This document shows positions 23,210-32,504 of a DNA stretch of 43,910 nucleotides, in pieces. Both the position numbers and the translations under genes were made by a program. Origin of the DNA: Chloroflexota bacterium (lineage in GTDB: Bacteria; Chloroflexota; Dehalococcoidia; Dehalococcoidales; UBA2162); assembly GCA_016190895.1 (NCBI GenBank), contig JACPPR010000071.1, positions 1 to 43,910 on the forward strand. The letters run 5' to 3'. The notes below the pieces were generated by a model. The model ran no database searches, had not been told where the DNA came from, and saw only the letters and a list, made by a program, of their open reading frames with translations. Each line of letters opens with the position of its first letter. The stretch's first letter is position 1.

Positions 23210-25972
23210 ATGCAAGAAAACAAATGGTACAACTTAAACGTGAGCGAGGTTTTCGATTCCCTGCGCTCGATGCCCGGGGGCTTGACGGCGGAGGAAGCTA
23301 AAAAGCGTCTTGCGGAGCACGGCTTCAACGAATTGGGGGAAGAAAAGAGAATCTCTCCCTGGGTGCTGCTCGCCGGGCAATTCAAAAGCGTTCTGATAAT
23401 CATCCTTTTGGTCGCCGTGGCGCTTTCGGTCATCATCGGACTGATTAATTACAAGCCGGGTGCCGGAATGCCTGAGGAAATCACCGATGCCATCGTCATT
23501 ATGGCTATTGTCGTTGCCGCTGTTTTCCTTGGTTTTATTCAGGAATACCGCTCGGAGAAGGCGATGGCCGCCTTGAAAAAGATGGCCGCCCTTACGGCGA
23601 CTGTGATTAGAAATGGCGAGGATGTCGAAATACCCGCCAGAGAGATAGTCCCCGGGGATGTCGTTATGCTCACCACGGGAGATAGGATTCCGGCTGACTT
23701 GAGGCTCATCGAGGCGCCTAACCTGAGAACCGAGGAGGCATCTCTCACCGGTGAGTCGACCCCTGTCGAGAAAACAACCCAAGCGATTCAAGGCGAGGAC
23801 ATATCTATCGGTGACAGAAAGAACCTGGCTTATAGCGGCACGTCGGTAGCCTATGGCCGGGGTAAAGGCGTTGCCGTTGCCACAGGAATGAAAACCGAAT
23901 TCGGCAAGATTGCTACTATGCTTCAAGAGGTGGAAGAGGAAGAAACCCCGCTTGAGAAGAATCTAGCCCGTGTCGGCAAAATGCTTGGCTACGCCAGTCT
24001 GGGCATTGTCGCCATTGTGGCTATCCTCGGCATCATTCGGGGGCATACGTTAATGGAGATGTTCATCTGGGGTGTGAGCCTGGCGGTGGCCGCCGTACCC
24101 GAAGCCCTGCCGGCGGTGGTGGTCATCTCGCTCTCTATCGGCGTGCAAAAGATGGTAAAGCGCCATGCCCTGGTGCGCCGGCTGGCTGCCGTCGAGACGC
24201 TCGGCTGCACCACTGTAATCTGCTCGGATAAGACGGGCACTCTGACCCAGGATGAAATGACGGTGCGCCAGCTTTACGCCGATGGCAGGTTCGTCTCGGT
24301 CAGCGGGGTTGGCTATGAGCCGGTGGGGCAGTTTTCATCTAATAATACGGCTATCGAAACCTCCCGTGATAGCTCGCTGCAAATGCTGATGAAAATCGGC
24401 ACCTTATGTAATGATACCAAACTGGTTACCTTCGATGGTAACTGGGATATCAAGGGCGACCCCACCGAGGGGGCGTTGGTGGTCGTTGCCCATAAGGCCG
24501 GGCTGCGTCAGGAAGACGCCAATCGAGACTTCCCCCGTATCGATGAAATCCCCTTCTCCTCGGAAAGAAAGAAGATGACCACGATGCATAATACCCCGCA
24601 AGGTATTATGGCTTATTCCAAGGGAGCGCCGGAAATGATTCTGGAATCTTGCTCTCATATTCTCAGTGGCGGTCAGGAGAAGGCGCTCAGTGAAAAGGAC
24701 AAATCGGCTGTTCTTGAATCTGCCCGGCAGATGGCTGACAATGCCCTGCGCGTTCTCGGTATGGCTTACAAGCGCCTGCCCAGCATCCCTGACTGTAAGG
24801 AGGACTCCGAAAAGGGAATGGTCTTTGCCGGTCTGGCCGGTATGATAGACCCGCCCCGCCCGGAAGCTAAAGATGCTATCGCGCTGTGCGGCAAGGCGGG
24901 CATCAAATCGGTGATGATTACCGGCGACCACAAGATTACGGCTATGGCAGTGGCCAGAGAGCTTGGCATTCTGAAAAAGGGAGTAGCTTATACCGGCGCC
25001 GAGCTTGATAAGATGAGCGAACGGGACCTGGAAAACCAAGTCGAGGATATCGAAGTCTACGCCCGTGTCTCGCCATCCCACAAGCTAAGGGTAATCGAAG
25101 CCTTTAGCAAAAGGGGGCACATCGTGGCGATGACCGGTGATGGCGTCAACGATGCCCCGGCCCTCAAGAAGGCCGATATTGGCGTGGCTATGGGAATTAC
25201 GGGGACCGATGTCAGCAAAGAAGCAGCGGCTATGGTCTTAACCGATGATAACTTTGCTTCCATCGTAGCGGCGGTGGAGGAGGGGAGGGGCATCTTCCAG
25301 AACATCTCGAAATACCTGACATTCCTGCTTTCCGCCAATGTCGGCGAGGTGCTCATTATGTTCATCGCCGGCTTGACCGGCATGGCGCTGCCTCTGATAG
25401 CCATCCACATACTGTGGGTGAACCTAACAACAGACGGATTTCCGGCCCTGGCCCTGGCTGTTGACCCGCACGACCCGGATATTATGGAGCGCCCCCCCCG
25501 CGACCCCAAGAAGAGCATCTTTACTCCGCGGATATTGACTACTATCGGCGTCATCGGTGTTGTTATGGCTGTTACCATACTGCCGATGTTCGTCTGGAAG
25601 ATGACCTCGATGGGCGGTGACTGGCGGGACTCACAGAATCCTCTCCTGCCTGAAGCCCAGACTATGGTACTGGGGACGATGGTCTTATTCGAGCTGCTCT
25701 TATCATTCGCCTGCCGCTCCGAACTACATAGTATCTTTAAACTGGGCTTTCTAAGTAACAAGTGGCTGATACTAGCTACTCTCTCGTCCCTCGTTCTCCT
25801 CCTAGTAGTTATGGAACTCCCGGCTCTGGAAGGGCCTTTCCATCTGGTGCCACTGACCTGGGAGGACTGGTCGATTATGCTCCCGTTGGCTTTCGCCGGG
25901 TTCATCTCCGTTGAAATCTTAAAGGTCATCTTCCGCAGGATGGATAAAGCGGCGAAACTAGCGAGCGTTTGA
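23210..25972 (+). CDS. P-type cation ATPase, Ca2+-transporting type
   Basis: A 920-aa P2A-type ATPase of the cytoplasmic membrane. Seen in order: N-terminal cation-ATPase domain (GLTAEEAKKRLAEHGFNEL), LTGESTPVE, helix M4 AVPEALPAVVV, phosphorylation site DKTGTLT (Asp about 340), KGAPEMIL, MITGDHKITA, MTGDGVNDAPALK. Transport-site residues match the SERCA pattern: Glu in PEALP, Asn/Glu in M5 SANVGEVLIMF, Asn/Thr/Asp in M6 NLTTDGFPA and Glu in M8 MVLFELLLSF. This supports Ca2+ export, though Na+ or Mn2+ relatives exist. ATG 23210 has only a weak GAGG, 11 nt upstream. Confidence 0.93.
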   Translation: MQENKWYNLNVSEVFDSLRSMPGGLTAEEAKKRLAEHGFNELGEEKRISPWVLLAGQFKSVLIIILLVAVALSVIIGLINYKPGAGMPEEITDAIVIMAIVVAAVFLGFIQEYRSEKAMAALKKMAALTATVIRNGEDVEIPAREIVPGDVVMLTTGDRIPADLRLIEAPNLRTEEASLTGESTPVEKTTQAIQGEDISIGDRKNLAYSGTSVAYGRGKGVAVATGMKTEFGKIATMLQEVEEEETPLEKNLARVGKMLGYASLGIVAIVAILGIIRGHTLMEMFIWGVSLAVAAVPEALPAVVVISLSIGVQKMVKRHALVRRLAAVETLGCTTVICSDKTGTLTQDEMTVRQLYADGRFVSVSGVGYEPVGQFSSNNTAIETSRDSSLQMLMKIGTLCNDTKLVTFDGNWDIKGDPTEGALVVVAHKAGLRQEDANRDFPRIDEIPFSSERKKMTTMHNTPQGIMAYSKGAPEMILESCSHILSGGQEKALSEKDKSAVLESARQMADNALRVLGMAYKRLPSIPDCKEDSEKGMVFAGLAGMIDPPRPEAKDAIALCGKAGIKSVMITGDHKITAMAVARELGILKKGVAYTGAELDKMSERDLENQVEDIEVYARVSPSHKLRVIEAFSKRGHIVAMTGDGVNDAPALKKADIGVAMGITGTDVSKEAAAMVLTDDNFASIVAAVEEGRGIFQNISKYLTFLLSANVGEVLIMFIAGLTGMALPLIAIHILWVNLTTDGFPALALAVDPHDPDIMERPPRDPKKSIFTPRILTTIGVIGVVMAVTILPMFVWKMTSMGGDWRDSQNPLLPEAQTMVLGTMVLFELLLSFACRSELHSIFKLGFLSNKWLILATLSSLVLLLVVMELPALEGPFHLVPLTWEDWSIMLPLAFAGFISVEILKVIFRRMDKAAKLASV

Positions 25973-26009
25973 GCGCAGATAGAGAACGAATTAATCTCAA
26001 TACCGAAAC

Positions 26010-26039
26010 TGTAGGGGCACGGCATGCCGTGCCCCTACA
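26010..26039. terminator. 30-bp perfect palindrome between convergent genes
   Basis: TGTAGGGGCACGGCA followed by its reverse complement. It is a near copy of the palindrome at 14729-14760 and lies between the convergent ATPase and lipoprotein genes, where it could terminate both transcripts. No T-tract follows, so the terminator role is inference. Confidence 0.55.
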
Positions 26040-26061
26040 TAAGCATAAGCCTGTAGGCCGG

Positions 26062-26946
26062 TTACTTCTTCAGTTGCCTTTCCAGGAACGAGTTGGTGAG
26101 CTGCCAGGCGTCTCTGGCGGATTCCGTATGGTAGCGTGTTCCCGTATCGTTGAAGAAGGCATGAGCCGCCCCGGGGTACACTTTGTGTTCAAAGGATTTG
26201 CCATACTTCTTCATCGTTTCTTCCAGGGCGGGAACGTTTACGGTAATTCTGGTATCTAGAGCGCCGTAAATTCCGAGAACCGGCGCCGCGATATTCGCCA
26301 CGTTTTCTATGTTGGCCGGATTGGGGCCGTAATAGACGACCGCCGCCTCGAGATCCTGGTTATGAGTGGCATAGAGCAGGGAGTTCCCCCCGCCCCAGCA
26401 GTAGCCCAGCACGCCGATGCGGTCCTTGTTCACGTATGAAAGCGACCGCAAGTACTGGAAGGCGGCATCGAGGTCCTGCATTATGCCTTCGCTGGCAAGC
26501 TTTCCGATAGCGGCGACAGCCTCGTCAGTGGTAGCAAACTGGGCGGTGCCGCCGACCCTTGAAAGCAGGTCGGGAGCCAGAACGGCATAACCCTGGTTTG
26601 CGTAGCGCCTAGTTACGTCCTCGATATGCCCGGTTAGCCCACGGTTCTCATGGATGATGATGAGACCGGGCAGGCTCGCCCCGGTCTTCGGTTTGGAAAG
26701 GTAAGCCTTGATGGTGAACCCCTCGCTGGCGAAGGTGACCTGCTGGCTATCCACCGCACTTGCGTCTACGCTCCCCGGAGGAGCTTCGGCTGCCGGGGGT
26801 ACCGGAGGCGTCTGCGCGGGGGCGGACGGGGGCGGTGGGGTAGTGGAAGGTGTCGGAGCCGGTGCCGGAGCACAGGCAGTCAGTCCTATCAGTAAAATTG
26901 CCGCCATAAGAGCTGCGTATCGCTGCAGTACTAGATTCGCTTTCAT
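26062..26946 (-). CDS. dienelactone-hydrolase-family lipoprotein
   Basis: A 294-aa exported alpha/beta hydrolase. The N-terminus is a lipoprotein signal with lipobox LTAC, followed by a Pro/Ala/Thr-rich spacer of about 45 residues. The hydrolase part has the DLH triad: nucleophile Cys in GYCWGGG, Asp in GALDTRIT and His in GAAHAFFND. Substrate unknown; anchored outside the membrane it probably acts on an extracellular ester or lactone. ATG 26946 is chosen because AGGGAGG lies just upstream; an ATG six codons earlier lacks this. Confidence 0.88.
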   Translation of the reverse strand: MKANLVLQRYAALMAAILLIGLTACAPAPAPTPSTTPPPPSAPAQTPPVPPAAEAPPGSVDASAVDSQQVTFASEGFTIKAYLSKPKTGASLPGLIIIHENRGLTGHIEDVTRRYANQGYAVLAPDLLSRVGGTAQFATTDEAVAAIGKLASEGIMQDLDAAFQYLRSLSYVNKDRIGVLGYCWGGGNSLLYATHNQDLEAAVVYYGPNPANIENVANIAAPVLGIYGALDTRITVNVPALEETMKKYGKSFEHKVYPGAAHAFFNDTGTRYHTESARDAWQLTNSFLERQLKK

Positions 26947-27068
26947 AATTGAACCTCCCTTCAAAATGGATGCCTAACTCCCATTATGGCAGCTTCAACC
27001 GGCGAGCATACGCAAAGCTACGTATTCTGTATGGAAAATCCCCCTAGTATCATGTCACTGTCTAGTCT

Positions 27069-27127
27069 TGGTGGCACAGGCATCCCCGCCGTACCACGGC
27101 GTGCAGGCACGGAGGCCTGCACCACCA
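27069..27127. repeat. GGTGGCACAGGC imperfect palindrome
   Basis: TGGTGGCACAGGC and GCCTGCACCACCA are the outer arms (two mismatches). An inner unit GCCGTACCACGGC lies between them. A simpler version occurs at 41241-41272. Confidence 0.7.
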
Positions 27128-27143
27128 GCATATCGGTCAGGAA

Positions 27144-27323
27144 TTAGCCGATATCCGCCACATCGCTGATATTGATTTCCAGCATCTTGACGCTGGCCAG
27201 GATGCGCTCGATGTTGCGGTCGACTGCCTCGATGCCACCGGCAAGCTCCTTCAGTTCCAGAGCCGATTTCTTTATCGAGAGGATCTTGCCAGCCATCTTA
27301 TCTAAGGGATACTCATCTGTCAT
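27144..27323 (-). CDS. 59-aa helical protein coupled to the CoA ligase gene
   Basis: A short frame of 59 codons starts at ATG 27323 with an excellent AAGGAGT ribosome site. It begins only 5 nt after the stop of the PaaK-type gene. The product (MTDEYPLDKMAGKILSIKKS...) is charged and mostly helical with heptad-like leucines/isoleucines, so a coiled coil is likely; there is no signal peptide or cysteine. No family recognised. Position and ribosome site argue that it is real and coexpressed with the ligase. Confidence 0.7.
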   Translation of the reverse strand: MTDEYPLDKMAGKILSIKKSALELKELAGGIEAVDRNIERILASVKMLEINISDVADIG

Positions 27324-27328
27324 AAAAC

Positions 27329-28657
27329 TTACTCCTTGTGCCTCAGGTCTTTGAACCGTCTGGCTTTGACATCGTACCTGGGCAATGCGCCGTAGCTGTG
27401 AAACTCCAGGTTGTAGTTCAGATTGGTCTTCAGCCGGAGCTGGTCGACCAGCCTCGGTTTCACCGAGCCAAGGTTCCCTTCTTGACCGGGCTTCAACTCG
27501 ACTTTGAGGGTAATATCATCGATATCGCCATCTTTGGTCACTACCACTTCATATTCATCGCTGAGTTCCGGAATGTCTCTGACGACCTCCTCGATGGCGG
27601 CTGGCGCCAGCAGCACCCCTTTCACTTTGGTGATGTCGTCTGCCCGCCCCTGCACGCCCCCCCTCAGCAACGAGAATGTCCGCCCGCAATCGCACGGTTC
27701 GGGACTCCACTCGATGATGTCTTTGGAATCGAACCTGATGCAGGGCTGCGCCATCCGGTTCAGATTGGTGATGACCATCTTGCCTTTCCTGCCGGGTTCG
27801 GTAATCAACTCGCCTGTTTCAACGTCTTCGATTTGCACAAGGAAGAGGGCGTCATTGATATGCTGTCCGGACTGATACTCGCACTCAAACCCCCAGGCGC
27901 CGATTTCAGTAGCCCCGGCGTGGTCGTAGACCTTGGCTCCCCAGGCTTCTTCCATTCTCCGGCGAGTCGCCGGGATGCTCCCGCCAGGCTCGCCAGCCAC
28001 GGTTATCCTTTTTATGCCCAGGTCCTTCGGGTTGATACCCAGCTTCGTTTTGGCGGTATCTGCCATGCCCAGAACATAGGTTGGAGTCGCCATAAAAGCG
28101 GTGCACCTCAGCTCCTGCATCTTCAGTATGCGAGCCTCGGTATTGAGCACGCCCCCGGGCACCACCTCACAACCTATCTTTTCAGCGCCATAGTGGGCCG
28201 ACCAGAAGGCAATAAAAACATTGTAGCCGAAGGGGAAAAAGACCCGGTCGGAGGCGCGGTAGCCTTCCGAGTAGAGGATATAAGCCCACTGCTCGGCAAA
28301 CAATTCCCAGTCCTGCCAGCTATCGGCCTGATAGACCGGCTGTCCGGTAGTGCCGCTGGTCTGGTGGTATTCGGTAACTTGTTCCAGGGGCACCGAGAGA
28401 ATATCTCCATACGGATAAGGCTCTTTCCCCTGAATTGCCCGCATCATCGATTTCTCCACTTTCGGCACCCGGGCGATGTCCGCCGTAGTCTTGATATCGC
28501 CAGGTTCGATGCCGGCGTTCCGGTAAAACTGACGATAGAACTTCGAGTTCTCGTAAGCCCACTTGAAAATTTCCCGAAACTTCATCATCTGAAGCTGCTC
28601 CATCTTCTCGCGGGGTAAAGTCTCGATAATGGGATTCCAATATTTTTTGCTTTCCAT
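27329..28657 (-). CDS. phenylacetate-CoA ligase family protein (PaaK-like)
   Basis: A 442-aa AMP-forming acyl-CoA ligase. The adenylate loop reads YHQTSGTTGQPVY near residue 100; later YDHAGATEIGAWGFE and the C-terminal PaaK-type domain from about 340 (RGGVQGRADDITKVKGVLL). The reaction is ATP-dependent CoA thioester formation on an aromatic or other carboxylic acid. No other phenylacetate pathway gene (paaABC, ring-1,2-epoxidase) is nearby, so the true substrate is open. ATG 28657 has GGAGGA upstream. Confidence 0.88.
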   Translation of the reverse strand: MESKKYWNPIIETLPREKMEQLQMMKFREIFKWAYENSKFYRQFYRNAGIEPGDIKTTADIARVPKVEKSMMRAIQGKEPYPYGDILSVPLEQVTEYHQTSGTTGQPVYQADSWQDWELFAEQWAYILYSEGYRASDRVFFPFGYNVFIAFWSAHYGAEKIGCEVVPGGVLNTEARILKMQELRCTAFMATPTYVLGMADTAKTKLGINPKDLGIKRITVAGEPGGSIPATRRRMEEAWGAKVYDHAGATEIGAWGFECEYQSGQHINDALFLVQIEDVETGELITEPGRKGKMVITNLNRMAQPCIRFDSKDIIEWSPEPCDCGRTFSLLRGGVQGRADDITKVKGVLLAPAAIEEVVRDIPELSDEYEVVVTKDGDIDDITLKVELKPGQEGNLGSVKPRLVDQLRLKTNLNYNLEFHSYGALPRYDVKARRFKDLRHKE

Positions 28658-28745
28658 GCTTCCTCCAAACCGGCTTGCTACGATTGTAGACAGGCAGACC
28701 GCCGGTTGTCAAAGATATAAAGCTAAGCGTGACTTTTCGCTAAAT

Positions 28746-28841
28746 ACGTAATCTTAACGCGTCCGTTACGTAGTTCTACTAATAAGATTAAGTAAACATC
28801 CGTAGTAAAATTCATTAGTTTTCCATAGTAGAATTTACTAG
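28746..28841 (+). promoter_or_regulatory. paired inverted repeats upstream of the DUF5666 lipoprotein
   Basis: Two related near-palindromes, TAGTAAAATTCATTAG (28803) and TAGTAGAATTTACTAG (28826), lie 23 bp apart. The second covers a possible -10 (TAGAAT, 28829). Upstream, AATCTTA/TAAGATT and ACGTAA/TTACGT give alternative hairpins. A regulator binding two turns of helix is a reasonable reading. Confidence 0.45.
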
Positions 28842-28864
28842 TGACGGAAAGGGAGGAATGAATT

Positions 28865-30583
28865 GTGAAAGCTAGAAGATTTGTTCTATTGAAATTAATG
28901 GGATTATCCTTGGCTGCCATGATGTTGCTGCTCAGCGCCTGCACCCAGGTGTCTACGGAGGATATACAGGGGTTACTGCAGGCGATGCAGGGCAAAGAAA
29001 TGATTGTCACACTGGACGATGGGAGCACTGTCAGAATTACAGTGCAGGATGCCCAGGCAGCCGCAGCCGCGCAACAACTGGTCGGTAAGCAGGTCGATGT
29101 CCGCGTTCGCGTCAGAGGTCAGGATAGAGAACTGGACGATGTCCGGCGCGTCGGCGAAGACCAGAAATTCACCGGTGTCATAGAGTCTATGGGGAGCGAT
29201 ACCTGGACCATCGGCGGGCGGGTTTTCAAAGTCGATGCCAACACCGAGCTCGATGGGGGCCTGGCCGTGGGCGTAACCGCCAGGGTAGAGTTTGTCTCAC
29301 AAGCGGATGGCACGCTCCTGGCTACCGAGATTGAGACCGATGAAGAGGACGAGAAATTCAAGGGTACGATACAGTCGATAAGCAGTGACGCCTGGGTTAT
29401 CGGCGGGCAGACTTTCAAGATTAACGCGGCTACCCGCATCGATGAAGGATTGGCTGTCGGCGAGCCGGCGCGGGTCGAGTTCGTGATTCAGCCGGATGGT
29501 TCCTTCCTGGCGACCGAGATAGAGAGCGACCAGCCTGAGGACCGCTTCGCCGGCGCTATCGAGTCGATAGGGAGTGAAGCCTGGACTATCGGCGGCCGGA
29601 CTTTCAAGGTTAATGCCGCCACCGAGCTCGATGATGGTCTTGCCGTTGGCGTGAAAGCTCGCGTGGAGTTCATCACCCTGGCAGACGGCACTTTCCTGGC
29701 GACGGAGATTGAAACCGATGAGGCCGAAGACCGCTTCAGCGGCGTTGCCGACAATATCACGGCCAGCGCCTGGATGGTCAGCGGCACGACATTCAAAGTG
29801 ACTGAGTCCACCAGAATTGATTCGGGCATCGTCGTCGGCTCGAAAGTGAGAGTGCGCTTTACTACTCTGGCCGATGGGACGATGCTGGCGACAAGAATCC
29901 AGGAAGATAGAAGCGGGCGCAGAGGCGGAGAGCCTGAGCAACAAAAGCCGGAAGTGCCGCGCAATTTTGAAGCTCACCTATCGGGCGGGGAAGAAGTGCC
30001 ACCGGTAGATACTCAAGCTCAAGGCGAGGCGATTTTCCGCTTCAGCGATGACGGCGCCACGCTCAGCTTCAGACTTATGGTATCCAATGCCGAAAACGTT
30101 TCAATGGCACATATTCATCTGGCAGCTAGGGGGCAGAACGGCCCGGTAGCAGTGTGGTTGTATCCGCTGGCACCGCCGGCAAAACCGATTCCAGGCAGGT
30201 TCGACGGTGAACTGAGTACAGGCAACATTACTGCCGCAAATCTGGTTGGACCTCTCCAGGGGCAACCATTAAGCGCCCTCATAGAGCGAATAAAAGCCGG
30301 CGAAGCCTACGTCAACGTTCACACCGCAAAATTCCCTGGCGGTGAAATTCGGGGGCAAATAGGTACGGGTGGTGGTAGGCCAGGGGCACAGGAAGACCAG
30401 AAGTTTACGGGCAAGATAGAGTCTATGACTGCCGGCTCATGGGTTATCGGCGGCAAAACCTTTAAGGTAGATGCTTCGACCGTACTGGATAGCGGCCTGG
30501 CCGTCGGTGTAAATGTAAAAGTCGAGTTCATAACCCAGCCTGACGGCTCACTGCTGGCGAAAGAAATAGAGACCGCCAAGTAG
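28865..30583 (+). CDS. DUF5666-repeat lipoprotein with a CHRD domain
   Basis: A 572-aa exported protein. A lipoprotein signal ends at lipobox LSAC (Cys 26). About 60-residue repeats of the DUF5666 type, with core W-x-I-G-G-x-x-F-K-V and L-A-V-G-x-x-x-x-V-E-F, occupy about 100-158, 163-221, 226-284, 289-346 and 511-570. Between repeats 4 and 5, residues about 366-500 form a CHRD domain (LSGGEEVPPV, MAHIHLAARGQNGPV, AYVNVHTAKFPGGEIRGQI). DUF5666 units are beta-rich modules of unknown role in surface proteins; CHRD occurs in extracellular proteins. GTG 28865 has GGGAGG upstream. A structural or binding role at the cell surface is inferred. Confidence 0.88.
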   Translation: MKARRFVLLKLMGLSLAAMMLLLSACTQVSTEDIQGLLQAMQGKEMIVTLDDGSTVRITVQDAQAAAAAQQLVGKQVDVRVRVRGQDRELDDVRRVGEDQKFTGVIESMGSDTWTIGGRVFKVDANTELDGGLAVGVTARVEFVSQADGTLLATEIETDEEDEKFKGTIQSISSDAWVIGGQTFKINAATRIDEGLAVGEPARVEFVIQPDGSFLATEIESDQPEDRFAGAIESIGSEAWTIGGRTFKVNAATELDDGLAVGVKARVEFITLADGTFLATEIETDEAEDRFSGVADNITASAWMVSGTTFKVTESTRIDSGIVVGSKVRVRFTTLADGTMLATRIQEDRSGRRGGEPEQQKPEVPRNFEAHLSGGEEVPPVDTQAQGEAIFRFSDDGATLSFRLMVSNAENVSMAHIHLAARGQNGPVAVWLYPLAPPAKPIPGRFDGELSTGNITAANLVGPLQGQPLSALIERIKAGEAYVNVHTAKFPGGEIRGQIGTGGGRPGAQEDQKFTGKIESMTAGSWVIGGKTFKVDASTVLDSGLAVGVNVKVEFITQPDGSLLAKEIETAK

Positions 30584-30606
30584 TCTCGGCCTTGAATCAA
30601 ATATCA

Positions 30607-30638
30607 TTCTGAGTCCCGATTTGTATCGGGACTCAGAA
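30607..30638 (+). terminator. 14-bp hairpin after the lipoprotein gene
   Basis: TTCTGAGTCCCGAT-TTGT-ATCGGGACTCAGAA is a perfect stem-loop 24 nt after the stop codon. No U-tract follows on this strand. The core CCCGAT..ATCGGG is shared with repeat palindromes at 12546-12585 and about 14099-14115. Confidence 0.6.
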
Positions 30639-30671
30639 AAGAGGCAACCCCTTTTCACATTAGGCAACCTT

Positions 30672-30700
30672 ATGGCATGGACTTCATAAAACTGTATAAT
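30672..30700 (+). promoter_or_regulatory. promoter for a leaderless radical SAM mRNA
   Basis: ATGGCA at 30672-30677, a 17-nt spacer and a perfect TATAAT at 30695-30700. The ATG of the next gene begins 6 nt after the box and no Shine-Dalgarno is present, so the transcript should begin at the start codon. Confidence 0.65.
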
Positions 30701-30706
30701 TAGTCT

Positions 30707-32305
30707 ATGAGCCGTAGCAGTATCGAAGACGCCAAACTCCGCCTCTCCCATGAAACCGGCACCATTATCAAGGACTGGGGCGGGCGGCTGCCGATTGCAC
30801 TCATCTACCCGAACTCCTACTACATCGGCATGTCCAGCCTGGGCATCCAGGCCATTTACAGCATAATTAACAGCTACCCGAATGCTGTCTGCGAGCGGGT
30901 CTTCTGGGACAAAACGGACAAGGGTAAGCCCGCCCCTCCCCTGAGCGTTGAATCCCGGCGGCCGCTGACTGATTTTGCCGTTATCGCTTTCTCCATCAGC
31001 TATGAGCTTGACTACTTTAACGTGGTGCAGATTCTCAAAGCCGGCGGCATCCCCCTCTATGCCAAAGACCGCAATGAGACCCACCCCCTCATCATCGCTG
31101 GCGGCCCCTGCATCACGGCTAATCCGATGCCCCTCGCCCCCTTCTTCGATTGCCTCTGTATCGGCGAGGCAGAGCCAATCCTGCCCTCGCTGCTGCCGGT
31201 ACTGAGTGAAGACATTTCAGAAAAACGGGATAACCTGCTAAATGCACTTGCCAAACTGCCCGGTATCTATGTGCCGCAAGTATCGCAGACCTACCCGATT
31301 ACCCGCCAGTACGCCACCAAATTAGATGACTTTCCGGTGCACTCGGTCGTGCTGACCCCGGACACCGAGCTGGGCGACCTCTACCTCATCGAGGTGGAGC
31401 GGGGCTGTAGCTGGGGCTGCCGCTTTTGCATGGTCAGCACTCACTTCAGCCCGATGCGCTACCGCTCCCTGGATAGCCTCATCGCCCAGAGTAGGGAGGG
31501 GCTTAAATTCCGAAAGCGCCTGGGGCTGGTAGGGCCGGCTGTTCCCGACCACCCCAAATTCGAGGAGCTGCTGGCCGGGCTGCAAGGGCTGGGGGCAGAC
31601 CTCTCCATCGCCTCCCTGCGCATCAAACCCCTCCCCACCATCGCCCTGCAGGAAATGGCAAAGGGCGGCGCCCGCACCATCGCTCTCGCCCCCGAGGCTG
31701 GCTGCCAGCGCCTGCGCCAGGTGATTAAAAAGAATATCTCAGAAGACGATATCCTGAAGGCAATGAGTAAAGTGGCCGAGCAGCCGGGTATCGACCAGCT
31801 CAAACTCTACTTTATGATTGGCTTGCCCTCGGAGACCGATGAGGACATCGAGGAGATGGTCAGGCTCACTCTCGAATGCAAGGCGGTTCTCGACCGCAAG
31901 AGAGCCGGCATCCGCATCACCCTGAGCATCGCCCCCTTTGTTCCCAAAGCAGGCACGCCTTTCCAGTGGTTGCCGATGGAGCAACTGACCACCCTGCAGC
32001 GCCGTTTTAATCTCCTCAAGAGAGCGTTAATCCCTAAAGGAATAACGCCCAAAGCGGAAAGCCTGGCCTGGAGCCAGGTGCAGGGGATTCTGGCGCGGGG
32101 CGATTCCCGTCTAGCCGAGGCGCTGGCTGAGACAGAAGAAGTATCTCTCTCCGGCTGGCAAAAGGCACTCGATAAATGCGGCCTGGATGCTGACTCTTAT
32201 CTCTACCGGAAATGGGGTACAGATGAAGAACTGCCCTGGGCGGTGGTGGATTCAGGCATAAAACCGGGGCAGTTGGAGGGGGAGTTGGGACGGGCGGTGG
32301 GGTAA
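30707..32305 (+). CDS. B12-binding-type radical SAM protein
   Basis: A 532-aa protein. The N-terminal part (to about 180) resembles a cobalamin-binding-type domain without an evident DxHxxG motif (PLIIAGGPCITANPMPLAPF resembles the GGP loop). The radical SAM site is ERGCSWGCRFCMV (C-x3-C-x2-C), followed by LAPEAGCQRLRQ and YFMIGLPSETDED. It looks like the N-terminal portion of the family often annotated 'TIGR03960/B12-binding radical SAM', some of which carry a further DUF2344 domain that is absent here. Reaction unknown. Cytoplasmic. Confidence 0.85.
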   Translation: MSRSSIEDAKLRLSHETGTIIKDWGGRLPIALIYPNSYYIGMSSLGIQAIYSIINSYPNAVCERVFWDKTDKGKPAPPLSVESRRPLTDFAVIAFSISYELDYFNVVQILKAGGIPLYAKDRNETHPLIIAGGPCITANPMPLAPFFDCLCIGEAEPILPSLLPVLSEDISEKRDNLLNALAKLPGIYVPQVSQTYPITRQYATKLDDFPVHSVVLTPDTELGDLYLIEVERGCSWGCRFCMVSTHFSPMRYRSLDSLIAQSREGLKFRKRLGLVGPAVPDHPKFEELLAGLQGLGADLSIASLRIKPLPTIALQEMAKGGARTIALAPEAGCQRLRQVIKKNISEDDILKAMSKVAEQPGIDQLKLYFMIGLPSETDEDIEEMVRLTLECKAVLDRKRAGIRITLSIAPFVPKAGTPFQWLPMEQLTTLQRRFNLLKRALIPKGITPKAESLAWSQVQGILARGDSRLAEALAETEEVSLSGWQKALDKCGLDADSYLYRKWGTDEELPWAVVDSGIKPGQLEGELGRAVG

Positions 32306-32407
32306 AATCTCTCTCTTTCTCCCTTTTACAAAGGAAGATGCCTGTGACATTATCTCACGTGTCTCAGGTATCCCCCTTTGAAAAAGGGGGACTAAAGGGG
32401 GATTTTG
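32304..32407. repeat. CCCTTT/AAAGGG 104-bp repeat, copy B
   Basis: It begins AAATCTCTCTCTTTCTCCCT, passes AAAGGAAGATGCCTG and GTCTCAGGTATCCCCCTTTG, and ends GGGGGACTAAAGGGGGATTT. It aligns along its whole length with 42569-42674. It begins in the last codon region of the radical SAM gene. Confidence 0.8.
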
Positions 32408-32471
32408 GAATGAATCCAACGGACTTCAGGTCACAAGGAATTCTAACCTTAAAACATTGGCGATTATATAC

Positions 32472-32500
32472 TTGACACGGATTAGTTTTCATGCTATACT
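32472..32500 (+). promoter_or_regulatory. strong inward promoter in the left end of the IS
   Basis: TTGACA at 32472-32477 (the last bases of the terminal repeat), a 17-nt spacer and TATACT at 32495-32500. It points at the transposase about 160 nt downstream and runs antisense through the 46-codon frame. Confidence 0.75.
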
Positions 32501-32504
32501 ATCC

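Noticed and set aside
27338-28618. 426-codon plus-strand frame opposite the PaaK-like gene
   Set aside because: Antisense shadow; the minus-strand product has all ligase motifs and a good ribosome site.
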